64,000 bases of DNA from Oppiella nova (Eukaryota; Arthropoda; Arachnida; Sarcoptiformes; Oppiidae): positions 1 to 64,000 of the forward strand of contig CAJPVJ010000013.1 of assembly GCA_905397405.1 (NCBI GenBank), written 5' to 3'. Position numbers and translations under genes: made by a program. The notes below the pieces were generated by a model. The model made no database searches. It was not told where the DNA came from and saw nothing but the letters and a program-made list of their open reading frames with translations. This document shows positions 16,833 through 25,233 of this stretch, piece after piece (the first letter of the stretch is position 1; each line of letters begins with the position of its first letter).

Positions 16833-18298
16833 CAGGAATAACATCACTGCACACAGAATATAGTGCAAATATTAATGCTTGGACAAAAGTGGATGATGTT
16901 TGTAAAGGGCAGACTGCAGTTAAAGCTAAAGGAAAACGTTATTTACCTGTTCCACAAACTTTTGAAGAAGATGACAGATACACAGAGTATTTGGATCGAG
17001 CTGTATTTTATGGTGTAACTGGCCGAACTCTGAAAAGCAACATTGGTTTAGCTTTTAATAAGCTTCCTGATTTCAAACGACCTGAAGAATTAGAGTACTT
17101 AGATCGTAATGCTGATGGATCTGGGCGTTCGATTTTCCAAACATCTCAATATATGTTGAGTTTAATCCTCAAGCATTATCGTTGTGGTGTGTATGTTGAT
17201 TATCCAGAAGTAGCTCCCAGTCGTAACCGGGAGGAAGATAAACAAAAGAATGCATTTCCAATGATTCATATCCTAAAAGCAGCCTCAGTTGAAGATTGGG
17301 ACCATATTATTTTGGGCAATCAGAAAAAGCTTTCTTTCGTAAAGATTCTTGAAACTGTGTCTACACGCACTGCCGACGGTTTTGGCCGTGACGTTAAGAA
17401 ACAATATAGATTTTTAAGACTAGATGAAGGTGAGACTGGGCATACTTATACAGTTCAAATTTACAAGCAGAATGATAAAGGCGAGTGGTTGGAAGATAAA
17501 AAATATACCCCTACAGATTATCATGGCAAACCTTGGTCATATATTCCATTCACATTTTGTGGAGCTGTCGATAATACTGATGAAATTGATAATGCACCTT
17601 TACTTGAACTCGCAGATTTAAACCTTGCTCATTACCGGAACAGCGCTGATGTTGAAGAATCAGGTTTTGTTGTTGGCCAACCCATTATATCAATGCCTGA
17701 TGTGACTCGTGAGCAATACGAAATTGCAAAGAATGAAGGTTTAACTGTGGGTTCGCGCCGTGGCTTCCCAACCAAAATTGAAATTGTACAAGCAGAAAGT
17801 AATAACTTGGCCAAACAATTGATGACAGACAAATGGGGGCAAATGAAAGAAATGGGTGCTCGTCTAATTGAAGTAGGATCTGCTAATAAAACTGCAACAC
17901 AAGCGGATAATGAGGATTCTATTCAGCATTCTGTAGTCTCTTTGGCAGTATCAAACATTAGTGAAGCACTTCAAATGGCTTTGCGTTGGTGCGCGAAATT
18001 TGCATTACCTAACCATGACATAAAACCAGATGAATTAACTTATGTGATTTCACAAGATTTCAATAAGCAGAAATACAGCGTAGAGCGTTCAAAACTGATT
18101 TTAGAGATGGTGCAAGGTGAGTTAATACCACCAGAAGTTCTTTATCAATATGAGCAAACTGGAACATTCTCAGATGCTAAATGGGAAGATATCGAGAAAA
18201 AGATAGATGAATATCGGATGAGCAAGCCATTAGGTGGTTATCTGCCATATCAAGGTGTAGATGATGAAAGATCAAATGATCCAACAAGCAATACTTGA
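16829..18298 (+). CDS. Portal protein (DUF4055-type)
   Basis: The 489-aa protein starts within the terminase stop (ATGA overlap). It has the gene order and pattern of DUF4055 portal proteins of Acinetobacter and related siphophages, including GYLPYQGVDDER near the end. A portal forms the dodecameric ring at the head vertex through which DNA enters and the tail attaches. The length is normal. Confidence 0.8.
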   Translation: MTGITSLHTEYSANINAWTKVDDVCKGQTAVKAKGKRYLPVPQTFEEDDRYTEYLDRAVFYGVTGRTLKSNIGLAFNKLPDFKRPEELEYLDRNADGSGRSIFQTSQYMLSLILKHYRCGVYVDYPEVAPSRNREEDKQKNAFPMIHILKAASVEDWDHIILGNQKKLSFVKILETVSTRTADGFGRDVKKQYRFLRLDEGETGHTYTVQIYKQNDKGEWLEDKKYTPTDYHGKPWSYIPFTFCGAVDNTDEIDNAPLLELADLNLAHYRNSADVEESGFVVGQPIISMPDVTREQYEIAKNEGLTVGSRRGFPTKIEIVQAESNNLAKQLMTDKWGQMKEMGARLIEVGSANKTATQADNEDSIQHSVVSLAVSNISEALQMALRWCAKFALPNHDIKPDELTYVISQDFNKQKYSVERSKLILEMVQGELIPPEVLYQYEQTGTFSDAKWEDIEKKIDEYRMSKPLGGYLPYQGVDDERSNDPTSNT

Positions 18299-19373
18299 TG
18301 CCTTAAATCAACACAACTCATATCTTCAACGACTTTCTTCAGCATCAGTTAATGAAATTTTAAAAACGTTTGATGGTTTATCTATCGAGATGTTAAATAA
18401 GCTTCAAAATTTGCTAATCGATCTAAACGAAGTTGAAAAGACGATTTTGGCAAGTGGTAAATACACGACCTCTTCATTGAAAGATATCTTAGGAATTTTG
18501 ATGAATTGGCAGCAATCAATTTCTGTCGTACTTCCTGAGATATTTACAGCTTCAGCAATTGCTTTAGCAGTTCATGAGGCTGGATTTATTTATGCTTTAG
18601 CTGAAAAGAAGCAACCTAAATTAGAAGGTGACAAGCTTTTTAATAAGTTTAGGAAAGTTCCTTATGCTGAAGGTCAGCTGATCGATCTGATTTTTCCAAA
18701 TATTGCTGAGGATGTCCGTAAAAAGGTTGAATATGTTATTCGTGATGGTATTTACCAGGGACAAACGAGTCAGAAAATTGTTCAACGGATCAAGGGGACT
18801 AAAAAGCTAAATTACTCAGATAGTTTATTAAATCAGACCCGTAATGCGATAGATGCCGAAGTTAGAACTGCAAGATCACATGTCAGTAATATTTCATATC
18901 TGGATACTTGGAAAGCATTAGGCTTCAACTACACAAAAGATGTGGCAACATTGGATGGGCGTACAAGTTTAGGCTGTGCTGCCAAAGATGGACGCATACA
19001 ACAAATTGGGGAAGGTCATCAGAAACCACCATATCACCGCCGTTGCCGAACTATTCAAGTAGGTTGTGATAAAGATGGTGATTTAGCTGGTATACGTCCT
19101 TTCGTTTCAGATAAGAGAGCTGTCAAAAATATTCCTAAAGATCAACGTGAAAGCAAGATAGGTCAGGTGGATGCGAATCTAAAGTATAAAGAATGGTTTG
19201 CTCGTCAGGATGAATCTTTTCAAAAAGAATGGTTAGGTCCATCGAAATACAAACTCTATTCAGAAGGTGGTTTTTCAATTGATAAATTTGTTGATCCATT
19301 AAGTGGAAAGGCATTCACGCTTAAGGAATTGAGAAAAAATGATATCAAAACTCTTAATGATTTAAGTTTGTAA
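18264..19373 (+). CDS. Minor head protein, MuF-like
   Basis: The C-terminal half has the MuF signature: an Arg/Thr helix (RTARSHVSNISYLDTWKALG) followed by DGRTSLGCAAKDGR and PPYHRRCRT, a Cys/His set typical of Mu gpF-like head morphogenesis proteins. The start at 18264 is favoured by AAGGTG 6 bases upstream. It overlaps the portal gene, the expected arrangement. The protein is likely a minor virion component injected or needed for head assembly. Confidence 0.8.
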   Translation: MKDQMIQQAILDALNQHNSYLQRLSSASVNEILKTFDGLSIEMLNKLQNLLIDLNEVEKTILASGKYTTSSLKDILGILMNWQQSISVVLPEIFTASAIALAVHEAGFIYALAEKKQPKLEGDKLFNKFRKVPYAEGQLIDLIFPNIAEDVRKKVEYVIRDGIYQGQTSQKIVQRIKGTKKLNYSDSLLNQTRNAIDAEVRTARSHVSNISYLDTWKALGFNYTKDVATLDGRTSLGCAAKDGRIQQIGEGHQKPPYHRRCRTIQVGCDKDGDLAGIRPFVSDKRAVKNIPKDQRESKIGQVDANLKYKEWFARQDESFQKEWLGPSKYKLYSEGGFSIDKFVDPLSGKAFTLKELRKNDIKTLNDLSL

Positions 19374-19466
19374 TTACAATTTGTAAAACTATTTAAAACG
19401 AAGTAAAGATTATTTAAGGTATAACTTAACTATGTAAAAAGTCTTTTAATTTTAAGGGGGTTAAAA

Positions 19467-19655
19467 ATGCAAGAAAAATATTTTTATCTTAAAACGTTTG
19501 ACCTGAAAATTGAGGATGGGCTTGAGCATAATGTTATTAATGTTGGTCTTTTTACTTCAAGACAAAATGCAATAGAACATCTAAAAAGCTTAGGCAAAAA
19601 TTTAGAATCTGAAGGTTATGAATTTGCAATTATTGAGTTATCAGTAATTTCTTAA
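19467..19655 (+). CDS. Small unknown phage protein, 62 aa
   Basis: AAGGGGG precedes the ATG. The protein has alternating strands and one helix (FTSRQNAIEHLKSLGKNLES), which may form a small ferredoxin-like fold. It is located between the MuF-like and scaffold genes and ends in a terminator. Function is unknown. Confidence 0.55.
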   Translation: MQEKYFYLKTFDLKIEDGLEHNVINVGLFTSRQNAIEHLKSLGKNLESEGYEFAIIELSVIS

Positions 19656-19675
19656 TTTTTTTAAAATCAATACGA

Positions 19676-19695
19676 CCGCCGAAAGGCGGTTTTTT
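19676..19695 (+). terminator. Rho-independent terminator (GAAA loop)
   Basis: CCGCC-GAAA-GGCGG followed by six Ts. The same hairpin recurs at 30063. Confidence 0.8.
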
Positions 19696-19760
19696 ATTGC
19701 CTGAAATTCGGATGAATAAGGCGTAACGAGCGGATGCTCAATTTTAAAAGGTGGAAACCT

Positions 19761-20546
19761 ATGAAAATCAAAACTGTAGTTGTTGAAGGTAAAACATACG
19801 CTGAAGTGAACGAGCAAGGTTTGCCTGTTTATGTTCATGATGATGGTAAAGAAGTAGGTTTTGATGCTGCCCATGCGGTACAAAAAATTAGTTCTTTAAA
19901 TGCGGAAGCTAAAACCCATCGTGAAGCAAAAGAAGCAGCAGAAAATAGCTTGAAAGCATTTGAAGGTCTAGATGTTGAAAAAGCCAAACAAGCTTTGACT
20001 ACTGTCCAGAATCTTGATGCTAAAAAATTGATTGATGCTGGTGAAGCAGAGCGTGTTCGTAATGAAGCGATTGCATCAGTAACACAGTCATTCGAGCAAA
20101 AATATAATCCACAAATTGAGCAATTAACCAAAGATCGTGACATATATCAACAGCAATTACATAGTGAATTAATTGGTGGTGGATTCGCTCGATCTAAATA
20201 TATTGCAGATAAATCAGCTGTTCCTGCGGATGTATTTCAAGCGATGTTTGGCAAAAACTTCAAAGTTGAAGATGGTAAGCCAACTGCTTATGACAACAAC
20301 GGTCAAAAGATTTATTCACGTACCAATCATGGTGATGCAGCTGGTTTTGATGAAGCCTTAGAGATTCTTGTTGGTGGATATCAACACAAAGATTCTTTAC
20401 TTAAAGGCTCTCAAGCAGGTGGTGGTGGCTTTAATGGTCAAAGTGGGCAGGGTGGTGGTAAATCAATGTCACGTCAAGGTTTTGAGCAATTAAGCCCTAC
20501 TGATAAAGCATCATTTATGAAAAGTGGCGGTGAAATTGAATCTTGA
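19761..20546 (+). CDS. Scaffolding protein
   Basis: The start at 19761 (MKIKTVVVEGKTY) follows AAAAGGTGG. A short N-terminal strand region precedes a long coiled-coil segment (about residues 35-135) with Ala/Glu/Lys heptads. A Gly-rich linker (GSQAGGGGFNGQSGQGGG) leads to a basic C-terminus that probably binds the coat. It lies directly before the coat gene, as scaffolds do. This matches the DUF6651-like scaffold type from memory. Confidence 0.7.
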   Translation: MKIKTVVVEGKTYAEVNEQGLPVYVHDDGKEVGFDAAHAVQKISSLNAEAKTHREAKEAAENSLKAFEGLDVEKAKQALTTVQNLDAKKLIDAGEAERVRNEAIASVTQSFEQKYNPQIEQLTKDRDIYQQQLHSELIGGGFARSKYIADKSAVPADVFQAMFGKNFKVEDGKPTAYDNNGQKIYSRTNHGDAAGFDEALEILVGGYQHKDSLLKGSQAGGGGFNGQSGQGGGKSMSRQGFEQLSPTDKASFMKSGGEIES

Positions 20547-20603
20547 TTTGTAAATATCTTACAGCCTGCATTAGCAGGTTTTCTTATTTTTGGAGTCCAA
20601 TAA

Positions 20604-21740
20604 ATGGCTAATAATTTAAATGGTTTACTACCTACGCTTTACACTGCTATGGATATCGTATCTCGTGAATTAACAGGGTTTATTCCAGCTGTTACGCGTG
20701 ATAGTACAATTGAGCGCGCCGCCGTGGGGGATGACGTAAAAATTCCTGTAACTACAGTTGCCGGCGCACAAGATACTGTGCCTGGTGTAACTGCGCCTAA
20801 TGCTGGTGATGGCACAGTTGATAATGTGGTTGCGAAGATTACTAAATCTCGCAATGTGCCGATTCGTTGGAATGGTGAGGAAACTCGCTCACTTCAAAAT
20901 GCTGGAACATATCAAACAATTATGGCTGATCGCTTTGCACAAGCGATGCGGACATTGATTAATGAAGTTGAATATGATTGCTGGCTTGAAGCATATAAAG
21001 GTGCTGGTGGTGCATATGGTGTGGCTGGATCTACTCCATTTGCTGTAGCAGCTGATATGACCGACTTTTCAGGCATTTTGGGTGTATTAGAGCGCAATGG
21101 CGCACCACGTAATGACCTTCAGTTAGTTTTAGGACATTCTGCAATTGGTAACTTCCGTGGTAAGCAGTCACAGCTCTTTAAAGTAAATGAAGCTGGAAGT
21201 GCTGATTTACTACGAAATGGTATGACTGACCGTGTAATGAATTTTGCTATTCGCCACTCTCATTCAATTGGTATTCACACTAAAGGATCTGGTGCTGACT
21301 ACCTGGTGAATGGTACACCTGCAATTGGTGATAAAACTTTAACTGTTGACGGTGGTACTGGTGCTGTTTTAGCTGGTGACATTCTGACTTTTGCTGGTGA
21401 CACCAATAAATATGTTTCGGGTGGACTGGTTGGTGCCAACCTTTCATTAAATGGAGGGCTAATTATTGAACCTGCAGATAATTCTGTAATTACTCTTGGC
21501 TCATCTTACACGCCGAACGTAGCGTTCTCTCGCTCTGCGATCGCATTAGCAACACGTGCGCCTGCACTACCCGAAGGTGGTGATAGCGCAGATGACCGCA
21601 CTACCATTGTTGATCCTTTAACTGGATTGGCTTTTGAAGTATCGGTGTATCGCCAGTACAAACAGGTTGTGTATGAAGTTGCTTTAGCTTGGGGTGTAAA
21701 GGCAGTTACTAAGCGGCATATCGGTTTGCTAATTGGGTAA
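20604..21740 (+). CDS. Major capsid protein, P22 coat-like
   Basis: The 378-aa protein begins MANNLNGLLPTLYTAMDIV and continues LTGFIPAVTRD, the pattern of the P22 coat-protein family (HK97 fold with an inserted domain). Residues about 225-295 (GDKTLTVDGGTGAVLAGDI and after) form a beta-rich insertion like the P22 I-domain. The C-terminal part VYRQYKQVVYEVALAWGVKAV is typical of the family. The gene lies directly behind the scaffold gene. Confidence 0.85.
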   Translation: MANNLNGLLPTLYTAMDIVSRELTGFIPAVTRDSTIERAAVGDDVKIPVTTVAGAQDTVPGVTAPNAGDGTVDNVVAKITKSRNVPIRWNGEETRSLQNAGTYQTIMADRFAQAMRTLINEVEYDCWLEAYKGAGGAYGVAGSTPFAVAADMTDFSGILGVLERNGAPRNDLQLVLGHSAIGNFRGKQSQLFKVNEAGSADLLRNGMTDRVMNFAIRHSHSIGIHTKGSGADYLVNGTPAIGDKTLTVDGGTGAVLAGDILTFAGDTNKYVSGGLVGANLSLNGGLIIEPADNSVITLGSSYTPNVAFSRSAIALATRAPALPEGGDSADDRTTIVDPLTGLAFEVSVYRQYKQVVYEVALAWGVKAVTKRHIGLLIG

Positions 21741-21784
21741 TGGTTTGGGCGTCTTGCGCCCATTTCTTTTTTAAGGAATGAACA

Positions 21785-22324
21785 ATGTTAGCAAAAACAG
21801 TAAAAATTAAAGATGGTGAAGATTTTCGCATCATCAACGAATTGGATTTTCAGCATGGCCAGCATGAATTGTGTGAGGGTGAAGAACTTTCTATCAACCC
21901 CTTAACTGTAGATGTTGAGGTTGGAATTACACCCGAACTCCAAGCTGTGATTGATGACGCAAAGGCAAAATGTGAAAAGATTGTTGTTGAAAATAAAGAT
22001 CTAAAACAACAATTGGAATCATTAAAGACTGAGCTTTTGCACGGTGAGCCTGTTGATTTGACTGGTTTGGTACCTACTGAGCAATTCGATGCTGTAGCAC
22101 TTGATCTAACCAATACAAAAGAGCAACTAGCCACCGTGCAAGGTGAATTTATTGCCTATAAAAATGATGTTGGTGCAATGCAAGAACGTATCTCTGAACT
22201 TCAGTTAGTGGATTATTCAAAACTTAAAGTAGATGAACTTAAAGATGTACTCAAACTGAAAGGCATTGCATTCTCATCTGATGCAAAAAAAGATGACTTG
22301 CTGGCCCTATTGCCAAAGGAATAA
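21785..22324 (+). CDS. Phage protein with coiled coil and C-terminal HeH/SAP-like motif
   Basis: The 179-aa protein has a beta-rich N-terminus, a central coiled coil (AKCEKIVVENKDLKQQLESL), and a C-terminal helix-extended-helix motif (KVDELKDVLKLKGIAF, then DAKKDDLLALLP) of the HeH/LEM or SAP type, which often binds DNA. It follows the coat gene with AAGGA before the start. It is probably a head-associated protein of unknown detail. Confidence 0.6.
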   Translation: MLAKTVKIKDGEDFRIINELDFQHGQHELCEGEELSINPLTVDVEVGITPELQAVIDDAKAKCEKIVVENKDLKQQLESLKTELLHGEPVDLTGLVPTEQFDAVALDLTNTKEQLATVQGEFIAYKNDVGAMQERISELQLVDYSKLKVDELKDVLKLKGIAFSSDAKKDDLLALLPKE

Positions 22325-22328
22325 CACT

Positions 22329-22703
22329 ATGAGCTTTATTACTATTGCAGAAGCTGAATCTATCCTTGGTGCTGACTTTGTCGATGATAGTGATAAGGCT
22401 CGTCTAGTTTTGCTGGCCAATACATGGATGAAGAATGAAATAGGTTTTGTTCCTAATCCAATAGATCCTTTATTGCAAGATGCAGCATGTGAAATTGTGA
22501 AAGGCATTAAAGCCGGTGTGATTTATTCAGGAGTATCACGGCAAACTACAAGCGAGCGTGTTAAGGCCGATACAGTTGAAGTTGAAGAGTCATTTGTAGA
22601 AGGAAGTCGTGAAATTTCTGAATTTGAACAGATTGCTAAAGCATTTATAAATTCGCTGGATCTAAAACCTAAGGGATTCACATTCAAGGTGTATCGTGGA
22701 TGA
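22329..22703 (+). CDS. Head-tail connector-like protein
   Basis: The start at 22329 (MSFITIAEAESIL) lies 4 bases after the previous stop. The helical N-terminus (EAESILGADF, ARLVLLANTWMKNE) is like DnaT-like or gp6-type connector proteins found after coat genes. The 124-aa length fits. It overlaps the next gene by 4 bases. Confidence 0.6.
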   Translation: MSFITIAEAESILGADFVDDSDKARLVLLANTWMKNEIGFVPNPIDPLLQDAACEIVKGIKAGVIYSGVSRQTTSERVKADTVEVEESFVEGSREISEFEQIAKAFINSLDLKPKGFTFKVYRG

Positions 22704-23065
22704 GAGATAAGATTCAATCTAAAGTGGCTAAAGCCTTTAATACTAAACTTGCAGATGCTATCTTCACTTTCACTTGCTTCAAAGAAATCCAATCTGGTGA
22801 ATTCGACTTTGAAACACAGACTTATCCTAATGTGACTATTGAGCAATACTCTGGACGTGGTGTATTTGGCTCATATAAGCGCGATTTGGTAAAGCCTATT
22901 GATTATCAAGTTGAGGATGTAAAAGCTACCGTGCTTCAAAATGAAGTTAGTGGTATGCCACAGATAGATGATGTTTGGATGAGTAGTCATAGTAGATTTA
23001 AAGTGCTAAATGTTGGCAGAGATCCAAGCGAATGTATCTGGGTTTGTCAGTTGAGATGCATCTAA
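22700..23065 (+). CDS. Head-tail joining protein (stopper-like)
   Basis: The 121-aa, beta-rich protein carries the pattern DFETQTYPN followed by SGRGVFGSYKRDLVKP, then IDDVWMS and SRFKVLNVG. This is typical of small stopper/head-closure proteins that cap the portal after packaging. It overlaps the connector-like gene. It is the last head gene before the cargo block. Confidence 0.6.
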   Translation: MRDKIQSKVAKAFNTKLADAIFTFTCFKEIQSGEFDFETQTYPNVTIEQYSGRGVFGSYKRDLVKPIDYQVEDVKATVLQNEVSGMPQIDDVWMSSHSRFKVLNVGRDPSECIWVCQLRCI

Positions 23066-23169
23066 GTTCATATAAGTAGAATCTATTTAAATACCTAGAA
23101 TTGGGTATTCAAAATTAAAATTATAAAAGTATTCTGTTATTTAACTACTAGCATGGTACAGGTGAATCT

Positions 23170-24471
23170 GTGGCTCATAAAGTTGCAATAACAATAGAAA
23201 ATAATACGAGTTCAAGATTAACTTATCTTGAACATAAATTTGAAGACGGCTGCTTTGAATCTAAGAATTCATGGCCAAAATTTATAGAAGCAAAATCTTC
23301 AATAAAAACACTATGTACGAGCAAATTTATTTCAGTGGTTGGATGTTCAGGATGGGTTAAATACGACTTTGACGGAACGCCAATATTTTTTTGTTTTTCT
23401 AATCCAATGATTGGTAGTAATGGAATTGAAGTTGGAGATAGTTCCAGTGCATTTAAAAATATGAGTTCACACTATCCTGATGGTATCGAAGCACAAAAAT
23501 ATATTAAATTAAAGACAGTCGGTAAGTGGTTATCTGTTGATATAAGCAATACTAGTGGGCTAACCACTAATGCACTCTGGACTTTAGAAAGTATAGATGT
23601 TCAAAAAGTCGAAGAATCAAATATTGAAATTAGAGATGTTCATGGTGCTTATAAGTCATTAACTAGTGAAGCAACTAGAAAATATTATAAATGCGACAAT
23701 GCTCCCACAGCAATTACTGGTTTGGCGAAGTCACATTTCAAAGGATTGGCATTTTATAGAAATAAAATAATTTTTACACATACTAATATGGGGGTAATTA
23801 GTAATGATCCAGGTAAATATTTAGTTGCCAGCAATCTTAAAAGAAATATGCAAGGTCAAATAGAAGCTACTTATGAGACCGGGCATAAGGAATGGAGTCA
23901 TCCATGCTCATCGCAAGCTTGTGGAAGTTTTATGGCTATGGGTATTGAAAAGTCAGCAAATGGAAATCTTGAATCTGAAATCCATATTTATGACATTAGA
24001 AATGTTCAAATTAATCAACCAGCTAAGTTTATAACTAAAATTCAAAGGAAAGAAGGCGTTAATGGTGTAGCCATTACTAAAGAAACCTCTGGAAATGGTG
24101 GTAAGTATATAGTTGCTGCTGGTGAAGGTAAAAAAATATCAATCTATAAATCAACTCACAGTTCATTATTTGATCCTAATCTAAAGTTTGAGTTAATGCA
24201 TAATTTTGATATATGTGATGACAAAGATGAATTTAATGCTTCGGGCTCTGGTTTGGCCCTTATCACTCAAAAAGATGGATCGATATTCTTAATAACTTTG
24301 AATGACAATGATGGTGGTGGTAAATCTAAAATGAATTTATATAAACTTAATAGAAGTGTGTTGAGTTTAAATGAGAATTCACCATATTTTCAAAGAGTTG
24401 ATAGCAAAGATATGCCTATTGGGAGGGTCAAGGTCATATCACTAGTAAACTCGTCTTTGTTTCGTTCATAA
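23170..24471 (+). CDS. Aegerolysin-like domain fused to a beta-propeller-like domain
   Basis: The 433-aa protein has a GTG start with AGGTGA upstream. Residues about 1-125 recall the aegerolysin/actinoporin-like fold: VAITIENNTSSRLTYLE, then CSGWVKYDFDGTPIFFCFSNP. Residues about 175-415 hold repeated blade-like segments (SEIHIYDI, KKISIYKS, SKMNLYKL), as in a beta-propeller. There is no signal peptide. Some aegerolysin relatives bind membranes or are toxic, but fold resemblance from memory is not proof. It sits in the cargo block between head and tail genes, next to an antirepressor relic on the opposite strand. Confidence 0.45.
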   Translation: MAHKVAITIENNTSSRLTYLEHKFEDGCFESKNSWPKFIEAKSSIKTLCTSKFISVVGCSGWVKYDFDGTPIFFCFSNPMIGSNGIEVGDSSSAFKNMSSHYPDGIEAQKYIKLKTVGKWLSVDISNTSGLTTNALWTLESIDVQKVEESNIEIRDVHGAYKSLTSEATRKYYKCDNAPTAITGLAKSHFKGLAFYRNKIIFTHTNMGVISNDPGKYLVASNLKRNMQGQIEATYETGHKEWSHPCSSQACGSFMAMGIEKSANGNLESEIHIYDIRNVQINQPAKFITKIQRKEGVNGVAITKETSGNGGKYIVAAGEGKKISIYKSTHSSLFDPNLKFELMHNFDICDDKDEFNASGSGLALITQKDGSIFLITLNDNDGGGKSKMNLYKLNRSVLSLNENSPYFQRVDSKDMPIGRVKVISLVNSSLFRS

Positions 24472-24602
24472 ATTTGAGTTACAGCATCTGATTTTGCATA
24501 GCCTAATGCTTTCGCAAGTTCGCTTGCAGTAAGCCAGATTTGTTGTTCATGCTGAACAGGGTTAAATTTCACTTCATTGAAACTTAATGATAAACTAGTC
24601 AT
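24390..24602 (-). pseudogene. BRO-N antirepressor relic
   Basis: The N-terminus matches phage BRO/antirepressor proteins: FNEVKFNPVQHEQQIWLTAS followed by ELAKALGYAKSDAV. The start at 24602 (MTSLSLSF) has AAGGAAA upstream on the minus strand; a longer frame opens at 24656. It lies divergently from the Arc-like gene, as antirepressor and Arc genes do in the P22 immI region. I treat it as a relic of the element. Confidence 0.65.
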
Positions 24603-24670
24603 GTCGATTTTCCTTCGTAGAAGATTTGGCAGCGCCTCGATACCGTCCAAAGTCATCGGGGCGTTTTATT

Positions 24671-24685
24671 ATCCCTAATAGGGAT
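24671..24685. promoter_or_regulatory. Arc-type operator O1 (palindrome)
   Basis: A perfect 15-bp palindrome ATCCCTAATAGGGAT, identical except at the centre to O2, 50 bp away. It lies at the expected transcription start of the leftward promoter (TTGACA at 24721-24716 and TAAATT at 24698-24693 on the minus strand), so a bound repressor would block the antirepressor promoter. Confidence 0.8.
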
Positions 24686-24714
24686 GTTTAATAATTTAAT
24701 ATCATAAAAATATC

Positions 24715-24743
24715 TTGTCAATCCCTACTAGGGATATTATTAT
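24715..24743 (+). promoter_or_regulatory. Promoter of the Arc-like/HEPN pair
   Basis: -35 TTGTCA (24715-24720), a 17-bp spacer and -10 TATTAT (24738-24743). Operator O2 sits within the spacer, a classic position for autorepression. The start codon of the Arc-like gene is about 35 bases downstream. Confidence 0.7.
24721..24735. promoter_or_regulatory. Arc-type operator O2 (palindrome)
   Basis: A perfect 15-bp palindrome ATCCCTACTAGGGAT inside the spacer of the rightward promoter. With O1 it forms a pair of near-identical sites spaced 50 bp apart (about five helical turns), so cooperative binding is possible. Confidence 0.8.
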
Positions 24744-24777
24744 AAATTTAATCAAACGACTTTTAAGAGATATAGAT

Positions 24778-25233
24778 ATGGGGCGAAATTTAGCGGACGT
24801 TGAATATAAAATGCGTATGACGCAGGATCTCAAAGATAAGATTGTTGAATCAGCTAAAGAGCATAATCGTTCGATGAATGCTGATATTGTTGCGAGATTA
24901 GAAGATAGTTTTATAAGAAATGATAGTTCAGCACCTACAAATGCCGATGTTAAAATCTTTCATTTAAAGAGCGGAATAAAGCGTGTTGTTTTTGGAAAGC
25001 TTTTAAATAATCTTAGCTTAGACTACACACAAGATCTCGATCAACTTCGTGATGATATTCATCTTGCTCTTGAGGTATTAAGCGGTTCTTCTTTTTGGAA
25101 TTCATTAAAGTTTTTGGGTAAAGATGTTTTAGTCTACAAAGGCGACAATCACATAGATGTTGTAGATAATGGTAAAAGTAGCTTAGGTTGGTTAATTGTC
25201 GAGGACCATTTGGTTGGTGAAAATGAATATTAA
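24778..25233 (+). CDS. Arc-family ribbon-helix-helix regulator
   Basis: The 151-aa protein (start MGRNLADVEYK; the frame opens further at 24715 inside the promoter) has an Arc/Mnt-like ribbon-helix-helix domain at residues about 8-46: YKMRMTQDLKDKIVESAKEH then NRSMNADIVARLEDSF. Residues about 58-150 are an extra alpha/beta domain of unknown role. It most likely represses its own promoter and the divergent antirepressor promoter through the two palindromes upstream. Its end overlaps the next gene by 11 bases, so the two are made together. It could be a P22-Arc-like phage repressor or an antitoxin-like partner of the HEPN gene. Confidence 0.75.
   Translation: MGRNLADVEYKMRMTQDLKDKIVESAKEHNRSMNADIVARLEDSFIRNDSSAPTNADVKIFHLKSGIKRVVFGKLLNNLSLDYTQDLDQLRDDIHLALEVLSGSSFWNSLKFLGKDVLVYKGDNHIDVVDNGKSSLGWLIVEDHLVGENEY

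Noticed and set aside
19739-20143. Long minus-strand frame under the scaffold gene
   Set aside because: Cys/Ser-rich antisense of a coiled-coil gene; typical shadow frame.
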